Part shown: piece after piece, positions 20,002 through 30,492 of the stretch
Numbering within the stretch: position 1 is the first letter of the stretch
Layout of the letters: every line of letters starts with the position of its first letter
Assembly: GCA_963855995.1 (NCBI GenBank)
Contig: OY979717.1
Location: forward strand, 43,730,107-43,794,106
Length of the DNA stretch: 64,000 nt
Direction of reading: 5' to 3'
Source of the DNA: Muricea muricata
Lineage: Eukaryota; Cnidaria; Anthozoa; Malacalcyonacea; Plexauridae
Position numbers and translations under genes: made by a program
Notes under the pieces: model-generated
Seen by the model: only the letters and a program-made list of their open reading frames with translations
Databases searched by the model: none
Told to the model about the DNA's origin: nothing

Positions 20002-20335
20002 TAATGTGTGTCCAGTCGGTTAACGTAAGTTGATGCAACTTACTTTGGGTTGGGTTGGGCGATTGCTTTTAAAGTTCAGTATTTGGTCTGTGTGCGTCTT
20101 CTTACGGTAGACTTGTGTGTTCCTGATACCGTCGTCAGTTCTTGGTAATAATACGTCAAGGAAAACAAGTTGGTTGTTTTGTTCTTCTTCTTTCGTGAAT
20201 CTTATATTTTTTGCAGTGTTGTTTATAGAGTGTAAAATGTCGTCAGTTTTGTCTTGCAACTGCAACAAGGACATCGTCTGCGTATCTTAGTAATGTGGAT
20301 TCACCAACATATCAACTTTCCAAATATCTAGCTAA

Positions 20336-21030
20336 CTTTAAGGTGGCTCGATATAGTAACGCGCACAAATAAAGACGGCATGCACCAAATTTTGATGTTA
20401 TTCACACAAATCGTCTTATATATCACGTTTACAACAAATAGATACGTAAAACATCGCATGCATGTCATGTGAGATGCTGACGCCATTTCGCGCATAAAAA
20501 ATGCAAATTGATGCGGATTTACTAATTGCTTACGTCATTAAAAAATTCAATTTTTGAAACTGAATGTGCTACATCTCCTTATTTTGCACGGTGACCTATC
20601 TTCAAATTTTGTATTCAGCATCGTACCACGAAAGTCTTGCATTATACAAAAAATAAAAAATTTCTATGATGTGGAAAATATGCTTTTCAAGAAAACAGTA
20701 TTTTCGTTGTTTAAATAGAATTGGCCTTATAGACTTTTTTAAATTTTGCACAATGTTAGTCTATGGCGTTTGTAACATGATGCGAAAAAAAAAATTGGGG
20801 GTTACCGTGCTTCTATCAGACTTGCGCAACAAAATCCATTGTTTCTGAGTACATTTTATACGCAAGTGTTGCCATAGAACGGAGCATTGGCCATCAGAAC
20901 TGCCATAATTTGAAAGAACATATGTTAAAATACATGAACAATTCAATATGGACTTATTCAAATTTAACCGCGCAAAAATTAAAAGTGTTAAGTAAACTAT
21001 AGCTTAATTTTTTGAAAAAACTCGACGACG
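20336..21030. other. Unassigned AT-rich repeat-like sequence
   Basis: Begins TTTAAGGTGGCTCGATATAG, which looks like a transposon end, but I could not find its partner. No coding signal. Confidence 0.3.
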
Positions 21031-22930
21031 ATGAGACCATTGCGGATTATTGCCAAGTTTGTCAGGAGAGAGGTCAAGGAAAATTTTTTTTTAAATCAAG
21101 ACGGCGGCTATATACCTTTGAAACTTTTATCCAGAGGTCAATTAAAATTCAGCGTTAAACCTTGGATTACTCCAGGAATAAAAAAGTCAATTCAAATTAA
21201 AAATAGGTATCATAGGAAATTTTTAAAGACTAAATCAATTTATTTTCAAAATAGATTTAAACTATATAAGAACAAGTTGAATCATTTGTTGAAGCCTACC
21301 AAAAACACCACTATAATGTATACTTTGCTCAAAATATTATACCACAAATGGCAAAAACATATGAAAAGGAATAAGGCAAATTGTTAATACTAAACAGAAT
21401 CCAGCGCAGAACTCTACAATACTATTGACAGATAATCAAGAGATAACTGATCCTAAATTAATTGCACACACTTTTAATCAGTATTTTGCTAGTATCAGTA
21501 AGAATCTGACTGAAACTATACCAAATGTTCCTAATTCTCCATTTGATTACCTTGGGAGTTCATCTGTGGCTAGTAGCTTTGTTTTTTATCCAATTACACA
21601 AAAAGAAATTGAAGACGAGATTTCTTTGTTAAAAGGCCGCATAATAATGTTTGGGCCGCATAATATTCCCTCTGATGTCATGCAAATCTTAAAATCTGTC
21701 ATTTCAAAACCATTGGAAATTATATTTAATTTGTCTCTAGTTAATGGTTGTGTTCCAAGTAAATTCAAACTTGCCAATATAATTCCTATTCACAGGTCTG
21801 GCTCATAAACAACTGGGTAATTATCGACCTATATCTCTCTTCTCTAATTTCAATAAGATTTTGGAAAAATTAGTGTATAAGAGATTGTTAAAATTTCTTG
21901 AATGAAAAAGTGTATTTTTCGAAAAACAATTTGGACAAGGATACTCAGCTCAGTATGCAATGCTTTCTATAATTGATAAAATACAGTCTGCTATTGATAA
22001 TCGCTCTATACCTTGTGGAATATTTCTAGACTTTTCAAAAGCTTTTGATACTGCATGTTAATCATGACATTCTTGTTAAAAAGCTAGAATGTTATGGTGT
22101 TCGCGGAGTTGTTAAAGATTGGTTTGTTTCATATTTAAGCAATAGAAAGTAAGTTGTTACGATTAATAGTGCTACATCTTGTGAATGTACAGTAAGTTGC
22201 GGTGTCCCACAGGGGTCAGTTCTTGGACCTTTATTATTTTTTATATATGTGAATGATTTTCATTTATGTTCTGACTTCTCTGAATTAGATTTATTTGCCG
22301 ATGCAAGTTTGCTTTGTCGAGGTACAGGACCCTGTTCGCTTGGAACAACCATTAATTCAGAACTTAATGAAGTTTATCATTAGCTTTGTGCTAACAAGCT
22401 TTCCCTAAATATAGACAAATCTAGCTATGTTATATCTCAGCCATATCATATCAAAGACGAACTATACCACAAGTTCACTTAAAAATTGCAGGAACCAGTT
22501 TGAAACCAAAGTCAATCTAGATATGGTCTGGAGATTCGGCCAGCGTCTTTGTTCTATCTTTTTGTTCGTGTTTATGCAGACTTGTGCACGGTGAAGACAA
22601 TGACTTTTTGGTATAATGAAGCAATCGTCCAATAGCGTTGCCTCGCCGAAGCATTCAACCGTACTATTGAAATATTAATAAGCAAAATTTCAAAAGATTT
22701 GTGCACGGTGAAGCCAGCTCAACATAAAATGATAGCTCATTATAAACGCTTTGAAGTTCGCCGGGTTTCCAGACCATGTCTCGATTGACTATGTTGAAAC
22801 GTAGCTCTTGCACTAAATACTTAGGTTTATGTATTGAATCTAATGATTTCTATAGTAGAACGTTTATGCTTTGTAAGTGCAATTCTACGGTAACTTTTAA
22901 TTGGAAGCTTTCAAAAATCTTTTGAAGGTC
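21031..22930 (+). pseudogene. Non-LTR retrotransposon (LINE) reverse transcriptase, degraded
   Basis: 5'-truncated LINE of the CR1/L2/jockey type. Order: endonuclease-RT linker with KPWITPGIKKSI (21160); RT domain start (MTDNQEITDPKLIAHTFNQY, 21425); CVPSKFKLANIIPIHRSG (21750); NYRPISLFSNFNKILEKL (21820); FGQGYSAQYAMLSIIDKIQS (21930); IFLDFSKAFDT (22025); HDILVKKLECYGVRG (22065); GVPQGSVLGPLLFFIYVND (22200); LFADASLLCRG (22290). Several frame changes and stops (21815, 21902, 22055, 22150) kill it. The catalytic F-A-D-D motif reads F-A-D-A (GAT 22300-22302, GCA 22303-22305). A MITE is inserted at about 22510-22790, after which KYLGLCIESN-type thumb sequence resumes. Confidence 0.85.
22510..22790. 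mobile_element. MITE, AGTCAATC family, inserted in LINE RT
   Basis: Ends AGTCAATCTAGATATGGTCT and its complement ...AGACCATGTCTCGATTGACT, with about 23 bp of paired terminus. LINE coding sequence continues on both sides. Related copies at 15641-15903 and 25608-25938. Confidence 0.75.
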
Positions 22931-22934
22931 TTTT

Positions 22935-23420
22935 CCTGCTTTATCTGCAAGACGATTGACGGTTCATTTCAGTAAAATCAGGCCATCGTCACGATAGATG
23001 TTGGATATACTTCAAGCTTGTCCTTACGATCTTTAATTGCAACAAACGCTTCTTTAATAGCCATGCTTTTAATGAGAGAAGGTTTACTGATGGAAGGTTC
23101 ATCAGCGACCTGTATGTTTTGGCCACTTTCTCTTTTCAAAATTTTCTTATAGTTTTCTCTTGATGTTTCAAAAACATTTCATTTTTATCTGCGAATAAGA
23201 ATATGTTTGGAGACGATTTTACTTTCCTAACATCGTTGTCTAAGTTGTTAAAAACGTGTCTCTAAGTTCGATATCTTCCATCATGCGCACAAGATCATTT
23301 TCAAGCGCTTTCATCTCATTAACAACTGGAGTCGAGTTCTTGTATTTCAAGCCGTACTTTTGTTCCTGTGTAGCGTTAAAATAGCGAGGACAAAAATGCG
23401 CTTTCCATCCCAGTCTGCCT
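22935..23420 (-). pseudogene. Fragment of a YRDDGL-type reverse-transcriptase-associated ORF
   Basis: Minus-strand reading from about 23445 gives RLWRLTNNDVGRLGWKAHF, then FNATQEQKYGLKYKNSTP and VVNEMKALENDLVRMM, with later ADKNEMF-like sequence and frame breaks. I recall this order from a reverse-transcriptase family common in cnidarians and bivalves that carries YRDDGL downstream, but only the N-terminal region is present here. Identity is from memory and not checked. Confidence 0.4.
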
Positions 23421-23464
23421 ACATCATTATTCGTAAGTCTCCAAAGTCTTCAAAAAAGATTTAA

Positions 23465-23960
23465 AGGGAAATGGCAAGAAAAATTTTTATCGTCTTATTT
23501 GAAAGAGACTCTAAAACAATATATAGAAGTCTATTACACAATTTTTATATCTACCTTATTTGGTGAGATATTTTGACTTGAAATCTTTAGTTATCCGCCA
23601 TCTTGGATATTTGTAGATATGCATGATACGTCACAACTGGGGTCACGCAATCTTTTTTTCTTACGACACAATAATTAATCTTCTCCATTAACCACACATG
23701 GTAAGTGTTTCGGATTTCAGCACGGACTGAAAAGGTTTCACAAATATTTAATTGTTGGTAAGTACTAAGCTTTGAATGGCTTATCCCTGTTGTGACGTCA
23801 CCAAAACATTTTTAATGAGGTTAAAAATCAATCCAAGATGGCGGACAGTTCGATTCAATATAATGGCTTTGACATCTGTGAACCTTGCAACAGTTCTTTG
23901 AAACCTCCAGGGCTTTAAAATGACAATATTGTGTCACTTTTATTGGAGTAAGTGATAATT
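23465..23960. mobile_element. Decayed MITE related to the AGTGC/TTAA family
   Basis: Starts after TTAA (23461-23464) with AGGGAAATGGCAAGAAAAAT, alignable with the left end of 23969-24775. Internal inverted words CCGCCATCTTGGAT (23593) and ATCCAAGATGGCGG (23839) show a palindromic body. The right terminus is eroded. Confidence 0.5.
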
Positions 23961-23968
23961 AAGGTTAA

Positions 23969-24775
23969 AGTGCCCATGACACGAAAATTTTTATTGTTCT
24001 ATTTAAAAGAGCACGAAAAAATAAGCGAATTGGCCATTTACAGTAATACACTATCTCTTTTAGTTGCTGAGTTATTCACAAAAATATGAATAATATGAAT
24101 TACTGGCTCAGCACAATTTGTGACGTCATTAGATGGATAAGTATGTTTATCAAATACAAAACTTAGCATAGCTCAGTTGTTATTAAGTTAAACTCAATGA
24201 AGATTTGGACACAGATACTACACGACAAGGCGCATTGAAAAACATTTCTATTTTTGTTGCCAAGGTAACAGTGTCATTCCCAGGCCCCTCGCACGAATTT
24301 TTGCAAAACAGCTGTACTCTAGACACCAATTAGGATAACATAGAATCAGTAGTGTGCCCAATATACCTATGTATGCCAGAAGTTCAGGGAACAGATAATG
24401 ATTCGAAATGAAGCCTACAAGGATAAATATTTCCAGCTATAGAAATTCAATATAAAGGGCCTGGGAACGACAGTGTTGCCTTGGCAACCAAAACAGAAAC
24501 TTTTTTCAATACGCCTCATCATGTAGTACTTGTGCTCAATACTCCATTGAGTTTGACTTAATAATAACTGAGCTATGCTAAGTTTTGTATTCACTAAACG
24601 TATTTATCCATCTAATGACGTCACAAATTGTGCTGAGTCAGCAATTTATATTTTTCATATTTTTGTGAATAACTCAGCAACTAAAAGAGATAGTGTAATA
24701 CTGTAAACGGCCAATCCACTTATTTTTTCATGCTCTTTCAAATAGAACAATAAAAATTTTCGTGTCATAGGCACT
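23969..24775. mobile_element. 807-bp MITE with about 320-bp TIRs and TTAA duplication
   Basis: TTAA at 23965-23968 and 24776-24779. Ends AGTGCCCATGACACGAAAAT and complement ATTTTCGTGTCATAGGCACT. The inverted arms pair over roughly 23969-24290 and 24457-24775 and share words such as GTGACGTCATTAGATGGATA. No coding capacity. Same terminal motif as 4161-4659. Confidence 0.85.
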
Positions 24776-24779
24776 TTAA

Positions 24780-25259
24780 TAATTTGTATTAAATACAGTG
24801 CAGTATAATGAATTTAGAGTTTATCATGTAACAAGGGGTCGTATCTTAAAAGTCCTTAACTTTATAATTTTTCATTCACCTTTGCATGTAAGTGGTGAAA
24901 TTGAAATATTAAGCTCGTATTTCTACACTGTGCAATGTGGTGAACAAGAAGGGAAGAATAAGTTATCACAGTGAGTGAGTATATCAAGCAATGCTCCAGT
25001 AAAAAAACTAACATGACCTACAGTAATACAGATAAATGCCCACAAGTAGAAGGTCAGTTCCTTAGTACCTCCTTGGCTTACGTGTGAATTAACTGGTTTC
25101 AGATTGTGGTTCACTAATGGTGCGGCAAGATCGCTCTGTCTAGCTCTAGCTCTTTAAGATGTATATATTCCTATATTGCACATTTGTGACTGAATCAGTT
25201 TGTTATTCTTCATATCCAGAAATTAAGACAACATACGAAATTTTATCGCACATAAACGG
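24780..25259. other. Spacer, nothing recognised
   Basis: AT-rich sequence between the MITE and the next LINE fragment. No domain, repeat pair or splice-bounded frame seen. Confidence 0.4.
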
Positions 25260-25562
25260 CTCGTTATCCAACGCAGTGCTCTACGAATATCTTCCCAGAT
25301 TATTGTTATGATATTGCAATGGTCCGCGCCGGTGTGGTGTCATTATTCATACGGAGAGAGACGATCTGTAAGAGATTTTTTGAACAAATGCGTACCGACG
25401 AATCACACAAGTTACATTCCCTTGTCCCTTCTAATCGGGATACAGAATATTCCCTTCGAGGTGGTAGTAACATATTATCAATACCTAAGGTGTAGAACTA
25501 ATAGATACGCAAACAGTTTCATAATTGCTAGAAGTAAAGCTTTTAACATTAGTAAAACTTAA
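25260..25562 (+). pseudogene. Possible LINE reverse-transcriptase C-terminal fragment
   Basis: The frame around 25308-25562 reads WSAPVWCHYSYGERRSVRDF and LNKCV..., resembling the W-P-V-W segment after the RT thumb of CR1-type LINEs. It is short, has no upstream continuation in frame, and lies between MITEs in a LINE-rich stretch. Confidence 0.35.
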
Positions 25563-25607
25563 TGTAATTATCTATGTAATTATTACTATGGTAGTTCTTA
25601 TGACCAA

Positions 25608-25938
25608 AGTTAATAGAGCTAGATGGTTTGGAAACTCATTAGAACAACAATATAAGTCATTATCTATGTTTTTGTTCTGGTTTATGCAGGAATGAGGTCC
25701 TTCGTCGTCACGTGCGTATTGTATTTTCACCTAACTAACCAATTGCAACGTTTTAGGAAATTTAGCCATCCGCGACTTGAACAATAGGGTAATTTACGAA
25801 TTCCGATTGGTGGATTTTGCGAAAACACAGTACACACGTGACGATGAAGAACCATATTTTTGAATAAACGTTGACCAACATAGATAATGAGTTATATTGT
25901 TATTCTAATGAGTTTCCAAACCATCTACTGTATTAACT
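25608..25938. mobile_element. MITE, relative of the AGTCAATC family
   Basis: Ends AGTTAATAGAGCTAGATGGT and complement ACCATCTACTGTATTAACT. Inverted arms continue through TTTGGAAACTCATTAGAA, and inner arms include GTCGTCACGTG / CACGTGACGA. Terminal words align with AGTCAAT..CTAGATATGG of 22510-22790, so this is a sister family. Confidence 0.7.
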
Positions 25939-26044
25939 ATGTTATAACTGATTGTAAATCTTATCTTGATCCTTTTAGTTTTGTAAACCAATGTAATTCA
26001 GTCCCCGACTGCTAAATCGGTCTTCTTAATAAATCCTATAAATC

Positions 26045-26545
26045 ATGTTATGGATCTACAAACAATATTACGAATTGCACATGAGGCCGAACGGTACTTT
26101 CAAGCTACTTATAATTTTGGCTGGTGATGTTGAATTGAGTCCTGGCCCAGCCCTAACATGTAGCAGTTGCTTGAAGCAAATCAGGCGAAGGGAATTTGTC
26201 AAAACTTTAAACTATGTTTTCATATAAAATGCCTGAAAGAGAGCGTTGATGACACTGTGTTCTGTAATACATGCTACATTCGACCGATTGAAAAGATGAC
26301 TATGTATTATGATCGGCGAAAGGACTGCTATGATAACTTACGATCCTATATTGCTAAAAGTGGTCCTTGGTAGACCTTTATAATTTTAACCTTTCCTAAT
26401 TTGGTTGTATGCTTTTATAGCCTTAGTTTAGTATAGTCTATATTTATGTTATTATCTTATCCTAAGAGGGCCACAAGTTTTTCAGCCCCTGGCTGTAATG
26501 TGTTTTTACCCTCGTGAAATAAAGTTTTAATAATAATAATAAAAT
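26045..26545 (+). mobile_element. LINE fragment: 2A-like leader and PHD finger joined to LINE 3' end
   Basis: The first frame reads LLIILAGDVELSPGP (2A-like motif at 26123-26149), then LTCSSCLKQIRRREFVKTLN. A frame shift near 26205 leads into LCFHIKCLKES...TVFCNTC, completing a C..C / H..C / C..C PHD-type finger. A 2A-like leader followed by a PHD finger is known at the start of some CR1/L2-type LINE polyproteins. The frame stops at 26371 and is followed directly by a LINE-type 3' UTR (cctggctgtaatgtg ... aataaagtttt) ending in (AAT)n near 26529-26543, so endonuclease and RT are deleted. The tail abuts the truncated BEL unit. Confidence 0.65.
26123..26149 (+). other. 2A-like ribosome-skipping motif GDVELSPGP
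   Basis: Canonical 2A-type ends are D-(V/I)-E-x-N-P-G-P. Here the fifth position is Ser instead of Asn (GDVELSPGP), preceded by the usual hydrophobic run LLIILA. The substitution probably weakens or abolishes skipping. Confidence 0.55.
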
Positions 26546-29500
26546 AAATCGAAGGAAGAACGATCATTAAATGACTGCATGTTTAGAAACTGGTAAAAAC
26601 TACATCCTTCACGTATTTGACCAAAGCATAAAGTTCAGATGGAACGTTATCGGTCGTACGAGCTATATAGAACTGGCTTTCTTCCAAGTGGGAATCAACC
26701 CCGAAGATAGAGATATGTTTGTTGTACGAAGATCCACTCAGTTCAAATCCTGAGTCAGTTACAACTCGTTTTAATCCGCTTGTCTTTGGTTTAAGACCCT
26801 CTCAATCGATTCTAGGAGCAACGATCGAGCACCACTGTCGGTTGTTAGAACAAAGAAAACTTGAAATAGCAGAACTTTTAAAAATTACCTTATACTCAGG
26901 ATTACTTGGGAGAAGACGCGAGGGCATTTAACGCGTGCAAGAAATAAAAAGAAATCATGACCAAAGATGGTTTCAATATCCGCAAGTGACATTCAAACTC
27001 GAGTAATCTGTTAAAGCTAATCAAGAATGACAGAATTCCTCATGAGAATTCTGAAACGACATGGAATACATGAAGACGACTAATCATACGCGAAATCACT
27101 AGACGACGATTGGAAGTAATGAAGAAAGTAAGCAAACGACAGTCAAAGTTCTCGGAATGAGTAGGGATACTGTCACTGACGAGGTTTTCTTTGAATTGAG
27201 AAATTGAGTCGACATGGTAAATCAATTCAAGAAACGAAGCGCTCCGTTCTTAAGGCCCTGTCACACGGTGCAATTTTTCTTGCAACTTGCAACGCAATTC
27301 TACTCTTAAGAGATGTAAATTTGTGACAAATGTTTGGTATGTAAAAAATATAATGGCAAACTGTGATGGAAACACGTAATTGCCAATTTCACATCTCCTA
27401 AGAGTGGAATTCCATTGCAAGTTGCAAGAAAAATTGCATCGTGTGACAGGGCCTTTAGGCTCACTGCAAAGACATTTGATCCGATCGGGTTTTTGGCGCG
27501 TTTTACGCTTCACTTAAATATTATGTTTCAACAACTTTGTTGGAGTAAACACAGGCTGGGACTGTGTGTTAAAAGAAGGTTAAATACGTAAATGGCGAGC
27601 ACTTTTGGACGATTTCGAGTTCCTAAGCGAAGTTCGCATTACTCGTTGTTATTTCCCATGGAAGGCGGTAGAATTACAGATTCACGGGTACAGGGACGCC
27701 TCGAACCCTGCTTACGCTTCAGTTTTGTATTTACATTCAGTCTATACAGATGGTCGTATTTTAGTTCGTCTCGCAGTCTCGAAATCTAAAGTCGCAACAA
27801 TAAGGAATGAATCAATACCACGATTGGAATTGCGAGGAATTTTCCACTAGCAAGACTCGTTACAAAGTTAATTCAAATTTCAAGCAATTAGGAACAACTC
27901 CACAACAGCAATCAGCTTGATCAAGAACGAGAGAATATCGAAATAATACGCACAACATCCCGTTAAAAAGGTCCGAAGTGTGGCTCATGCAAATTCTTGG
28001 AGAACTTGTGCGGGTGAACATAATCCTGCCGACATTCCTTCACGTGGATAAAGTGCAACGGATCCCCCCCCCCCCCTCAAATCGAAGAGCTGGAATGGCC
28101 CAGCCCATCGTTTTTGCAGCAACCAGAAGAAAAGTGGCCAAAGCCTCAACTCGCACGAGAGGAGAATGATCAAGTTCTCTGCGAAGTAAAGAAGAACGTG
28201 CCAGAAATAACTCAGAAGGAGAAACTCGTACTAAAGCAGAGACGATAATAGACAGCACTCGTTTATAGTTCATTAACCAAGTTACTCCGCCTTACCGCGT
28301 TTGTCCTGAAATTCATTGCAAAACTCAAGAATCGCATGAAATCGCCACAAAATCGTGAACTGATTCTTAATGAGTTAACTGCTTCGGACATGAACAAAGC
28401 AGAAATCGTGTGGATAAATTACGCCCAATCAAGTTCGTTCGAAACCGAAATGAAATATCTCACTCGAGTTAAACCGAAAGATTACAATTTGGCAATTCCG
28501 AAATTTTTAGCGCGATATAGATTCACAAGATGTCATTCCTTGTGGTGGAAGAATTGGCAACAGTTCTTTGACATCAAACTCGAAACATCCCATTTTGCTT
28601 CTTTTGGAAAAATTACCTCGTAACTCTGCTTTATTGGCACACACACGAACACTGCGTGAATTGCACAATGAAATATGAAATACGCTCACGGCGTTAAGGG
28701 AACAACAATTTTGGGTGATTAAAGTTCGAGAAGCGGTAAAGAAAAGTTATTTGAAATTGCTCAGTCTGTTTGAAACACGAAGGTCTTCCATTTGGAACTC
28801 ATCAACTCAGCAATTTACCGAATACAAGAGTATCAGATGACCTACAATTCTCACACGTATATAGGGCTCGAGTTCGCTGGTCCGATCCATTTCGATTTCA
28901 AGGATAAAGAAGCTGACTATGAAATCTCCTTCAAGAAGTCGTATGTCTGTCTTTTTACTTGTTCTTCGACAAGAACTGTACACTTGAAATCTGTCGCCGT
29001 TAAAATGTTCCTGACTTTCTATTGGCATTTCAGAGATTTTCATGTCGACGAGGACATCCAACTACGCTCACCTCAGATAATGCAAAAACATTCAAGCCTT
29101 CAAGAAAGGAAATCATCAAGATTGTTACTGAAACTCTTTCTTAGTAGTAATCGGCGTTATTGTGGAGAAAGCCTATCGGTGCGGTGGATTATGTGAGAGA
29201 TTGTTTAAATGTATCAAAAGATCTCTCAAGAAATTATTAGGACGTTCGAGCTAAAGTTTAGAAGAACTCTGTACGATTCTGGTAGAAATAAAGACGGTTA
29301 ACAATACAAGACCCATTACTTATTCATATGACGACGTGAAAAATACGTATCCATTGACACCTTGATATATGGACGACGTATCAGTTTTACACCTAACAGC
29401 GCTCAACAAAAGATCATAAGTACATACAGATCTATCTCAAGAACAGCTCGCCAAAACAGAAATCCGTTATCTCAACTGACAAAACAGTAGAAGCGATAGT

Positions 29501-29948
29501 ACCTTAAGAGTTTGAGAGAACAATCCATTGCGAAACTGAAACGTAATAAACGTTCTATATCCGTCGGAGACGTTGTGTTGTTAAACAAAGATTCCACAGC
29601 GAGATGCATGTAGAAACTTCCTCAGGTGCAAGAACTAATTCCAGGGACGGACGGCAAGATTCGTTCAGAGATAACCAAGGGTTCCAGAAACGATGGTCGA
29701 GCGATTTACCTTCCAAGAGTAGTACAAAATCTTATTGCTGTCGAAGTTAATGCAAATGAAGAGCGAAAGAAAAATGACCAGCTTCTTGTGGTTGTTCCGG
29801 TATCTCGAACCGTCGAATTGAATGCAGGATCAAAAGGTAATGGCGTGATGGAGCGGAGATTGTTCGAAGCGCAAATGACTTATGATGAACTACTACATTG
29901 TTTCAGTTTTATTGAAGTTTATCACGGAAGTGAATAAACTTTGGGGAG
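26546..29948 (+). pseudogene. BEL/Pao pol, array unit 1 (5'-truncated)
   Basis: RT: FDQSIKFRWNVIGRTSYIEL, NPEDRDM and FGLRPSQSILGATIEHH (26600-26840). The position of the catalytic YVDD reads YSGLL because bases are missing (near 26893). RNase H-like: HGYRDASNPAYASVLYLHS (27685-27745), and HNPADIPSRG near 28017. Integrase: LEFAGPIHFDFKDKEADYEI and YVCLFTCSSTRTVHLKS (28870-28995), then a frame-shifted SDNAK region and RSVKRCL-like sequence. C-terminus: LNKDSTARCM, then LPQVQELIPGTDGKIRSEIT (29630) and PRVVQNLIAVEV, ending at 29937. Many frame changes and stops. Gag and protease are missing; a LINE tail occupies the left border. A Harbinger-type MITE sits at 27253-27454. Confidence 0.88.
27253..27454. 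mobile_element. Harbinger-type MITE (TTA duplication), unit 1
   Basis: Inverted ends AGGCCCTGTCACACGGTGCA and TGCATCGTGTGACAGGGCCT. TTA on each side (27250-27252 and 27455-27457). Array unit 3 has the uninterrupted sequence cgttcTTAGG near 44185, giving an exact empty site and a 3-bp TTA duplication as made by PIF/Harbinger elements. Confidence 0.88.
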
Positions 29949-30132
29949 TGTAACATTCGTGACGTTTACGTGACATTGATATGTCAAATTTATTCCTAAA
30001 GCCTGTCAGCCAAGTTTTTGTACTTGGTATTATTTTGTTGTTGTTTCGTAAAATAAACGGTTTTATTCTCTTTTGAGTTGAGATTCGAGTGAATTGTGAG
30101 AGATTTAGCGACGATAACAAACGTTTTCTACA
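29949..30132 (+). repeat. BEL/Pao 3' LTR, unit 1
   Basis: 184 bp starting TGTAACATTCGTGACG and ending GTTTTCTACA (TG...CA). The purine run TTGGGGAG lies just upstream as polypurine tract. Contains AATAAA near 30053. Nearly identical to 40592-40775. Confidence 0.8.
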
Positions 30133-30432
30133 AAACTGAACAAAACAAATGCCATTCATATCTTTAAAGTTTTAGCAGATTTCGTCACAATGTATACCTA
30201 GCACAACTCACCAATTAATAGACAGGATTACAACACACAGCTGAACCGTTACTTCCGACTATGGTTCCATTGAGAGAATATGAACGGCGAAATTCATAAC
30301 ACATCCATCATCTCACTTAAAATAAAAAAGAAGAAAGTTAATTGATTAAATATCAAAGCCCAACATAGTGCTTTTAGTAGAGCCATAAATAGACCAGTTT
30401 CAGAAGGTTATATATGTTTATTAAAAGTGACG

Positions 30433-30459
30433 TTTCGTCTTAACATAAGACATCTTCAG
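30433..30459 (-). ncRNA. Hammerhead-like core, left Penelope copy
   Basis: Minus strand: CTGAAGA (30453-30459), a perfect GTCTTA/TAAGAC stem II, then GAAA (30433-30436). Stem III and the cleavage site are not evident nearby. Confidence 0.4.
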
Positions 30460-30492
30460 ACTAAATACAAGATATATTAGCATGCAATATTT

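Larger units (their letters stand above)
18721..20335 (-). mobile_element. Penelope-like retroelement, 5'-truncated (RT end and GIY-YIG)
   Basis: Reading leftward, RT fingers/palm ends with RYADDVLVAVARQ (YADD codons 20273-20284), then NNQLVFLDVLLPR and QVYRKKTHTDQILNF (20020-20274). The GIY-YIG endonuclease region follows near 19440-19100, with CRDCPQLYMG and a decayed ITEHKNAMKRQD, interrupted by frame changes. The left end (18721-18800) is the element's 3' terminus and carries a hammerhead-like core. A MITE at 19595-20001 splits it. Reverse transcriptase plus C-terminal GIY-YIG is diagnostic of Penelope-like elements. Inactive: N-terminal RT missing and frames broken. Confidence 0.8.
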
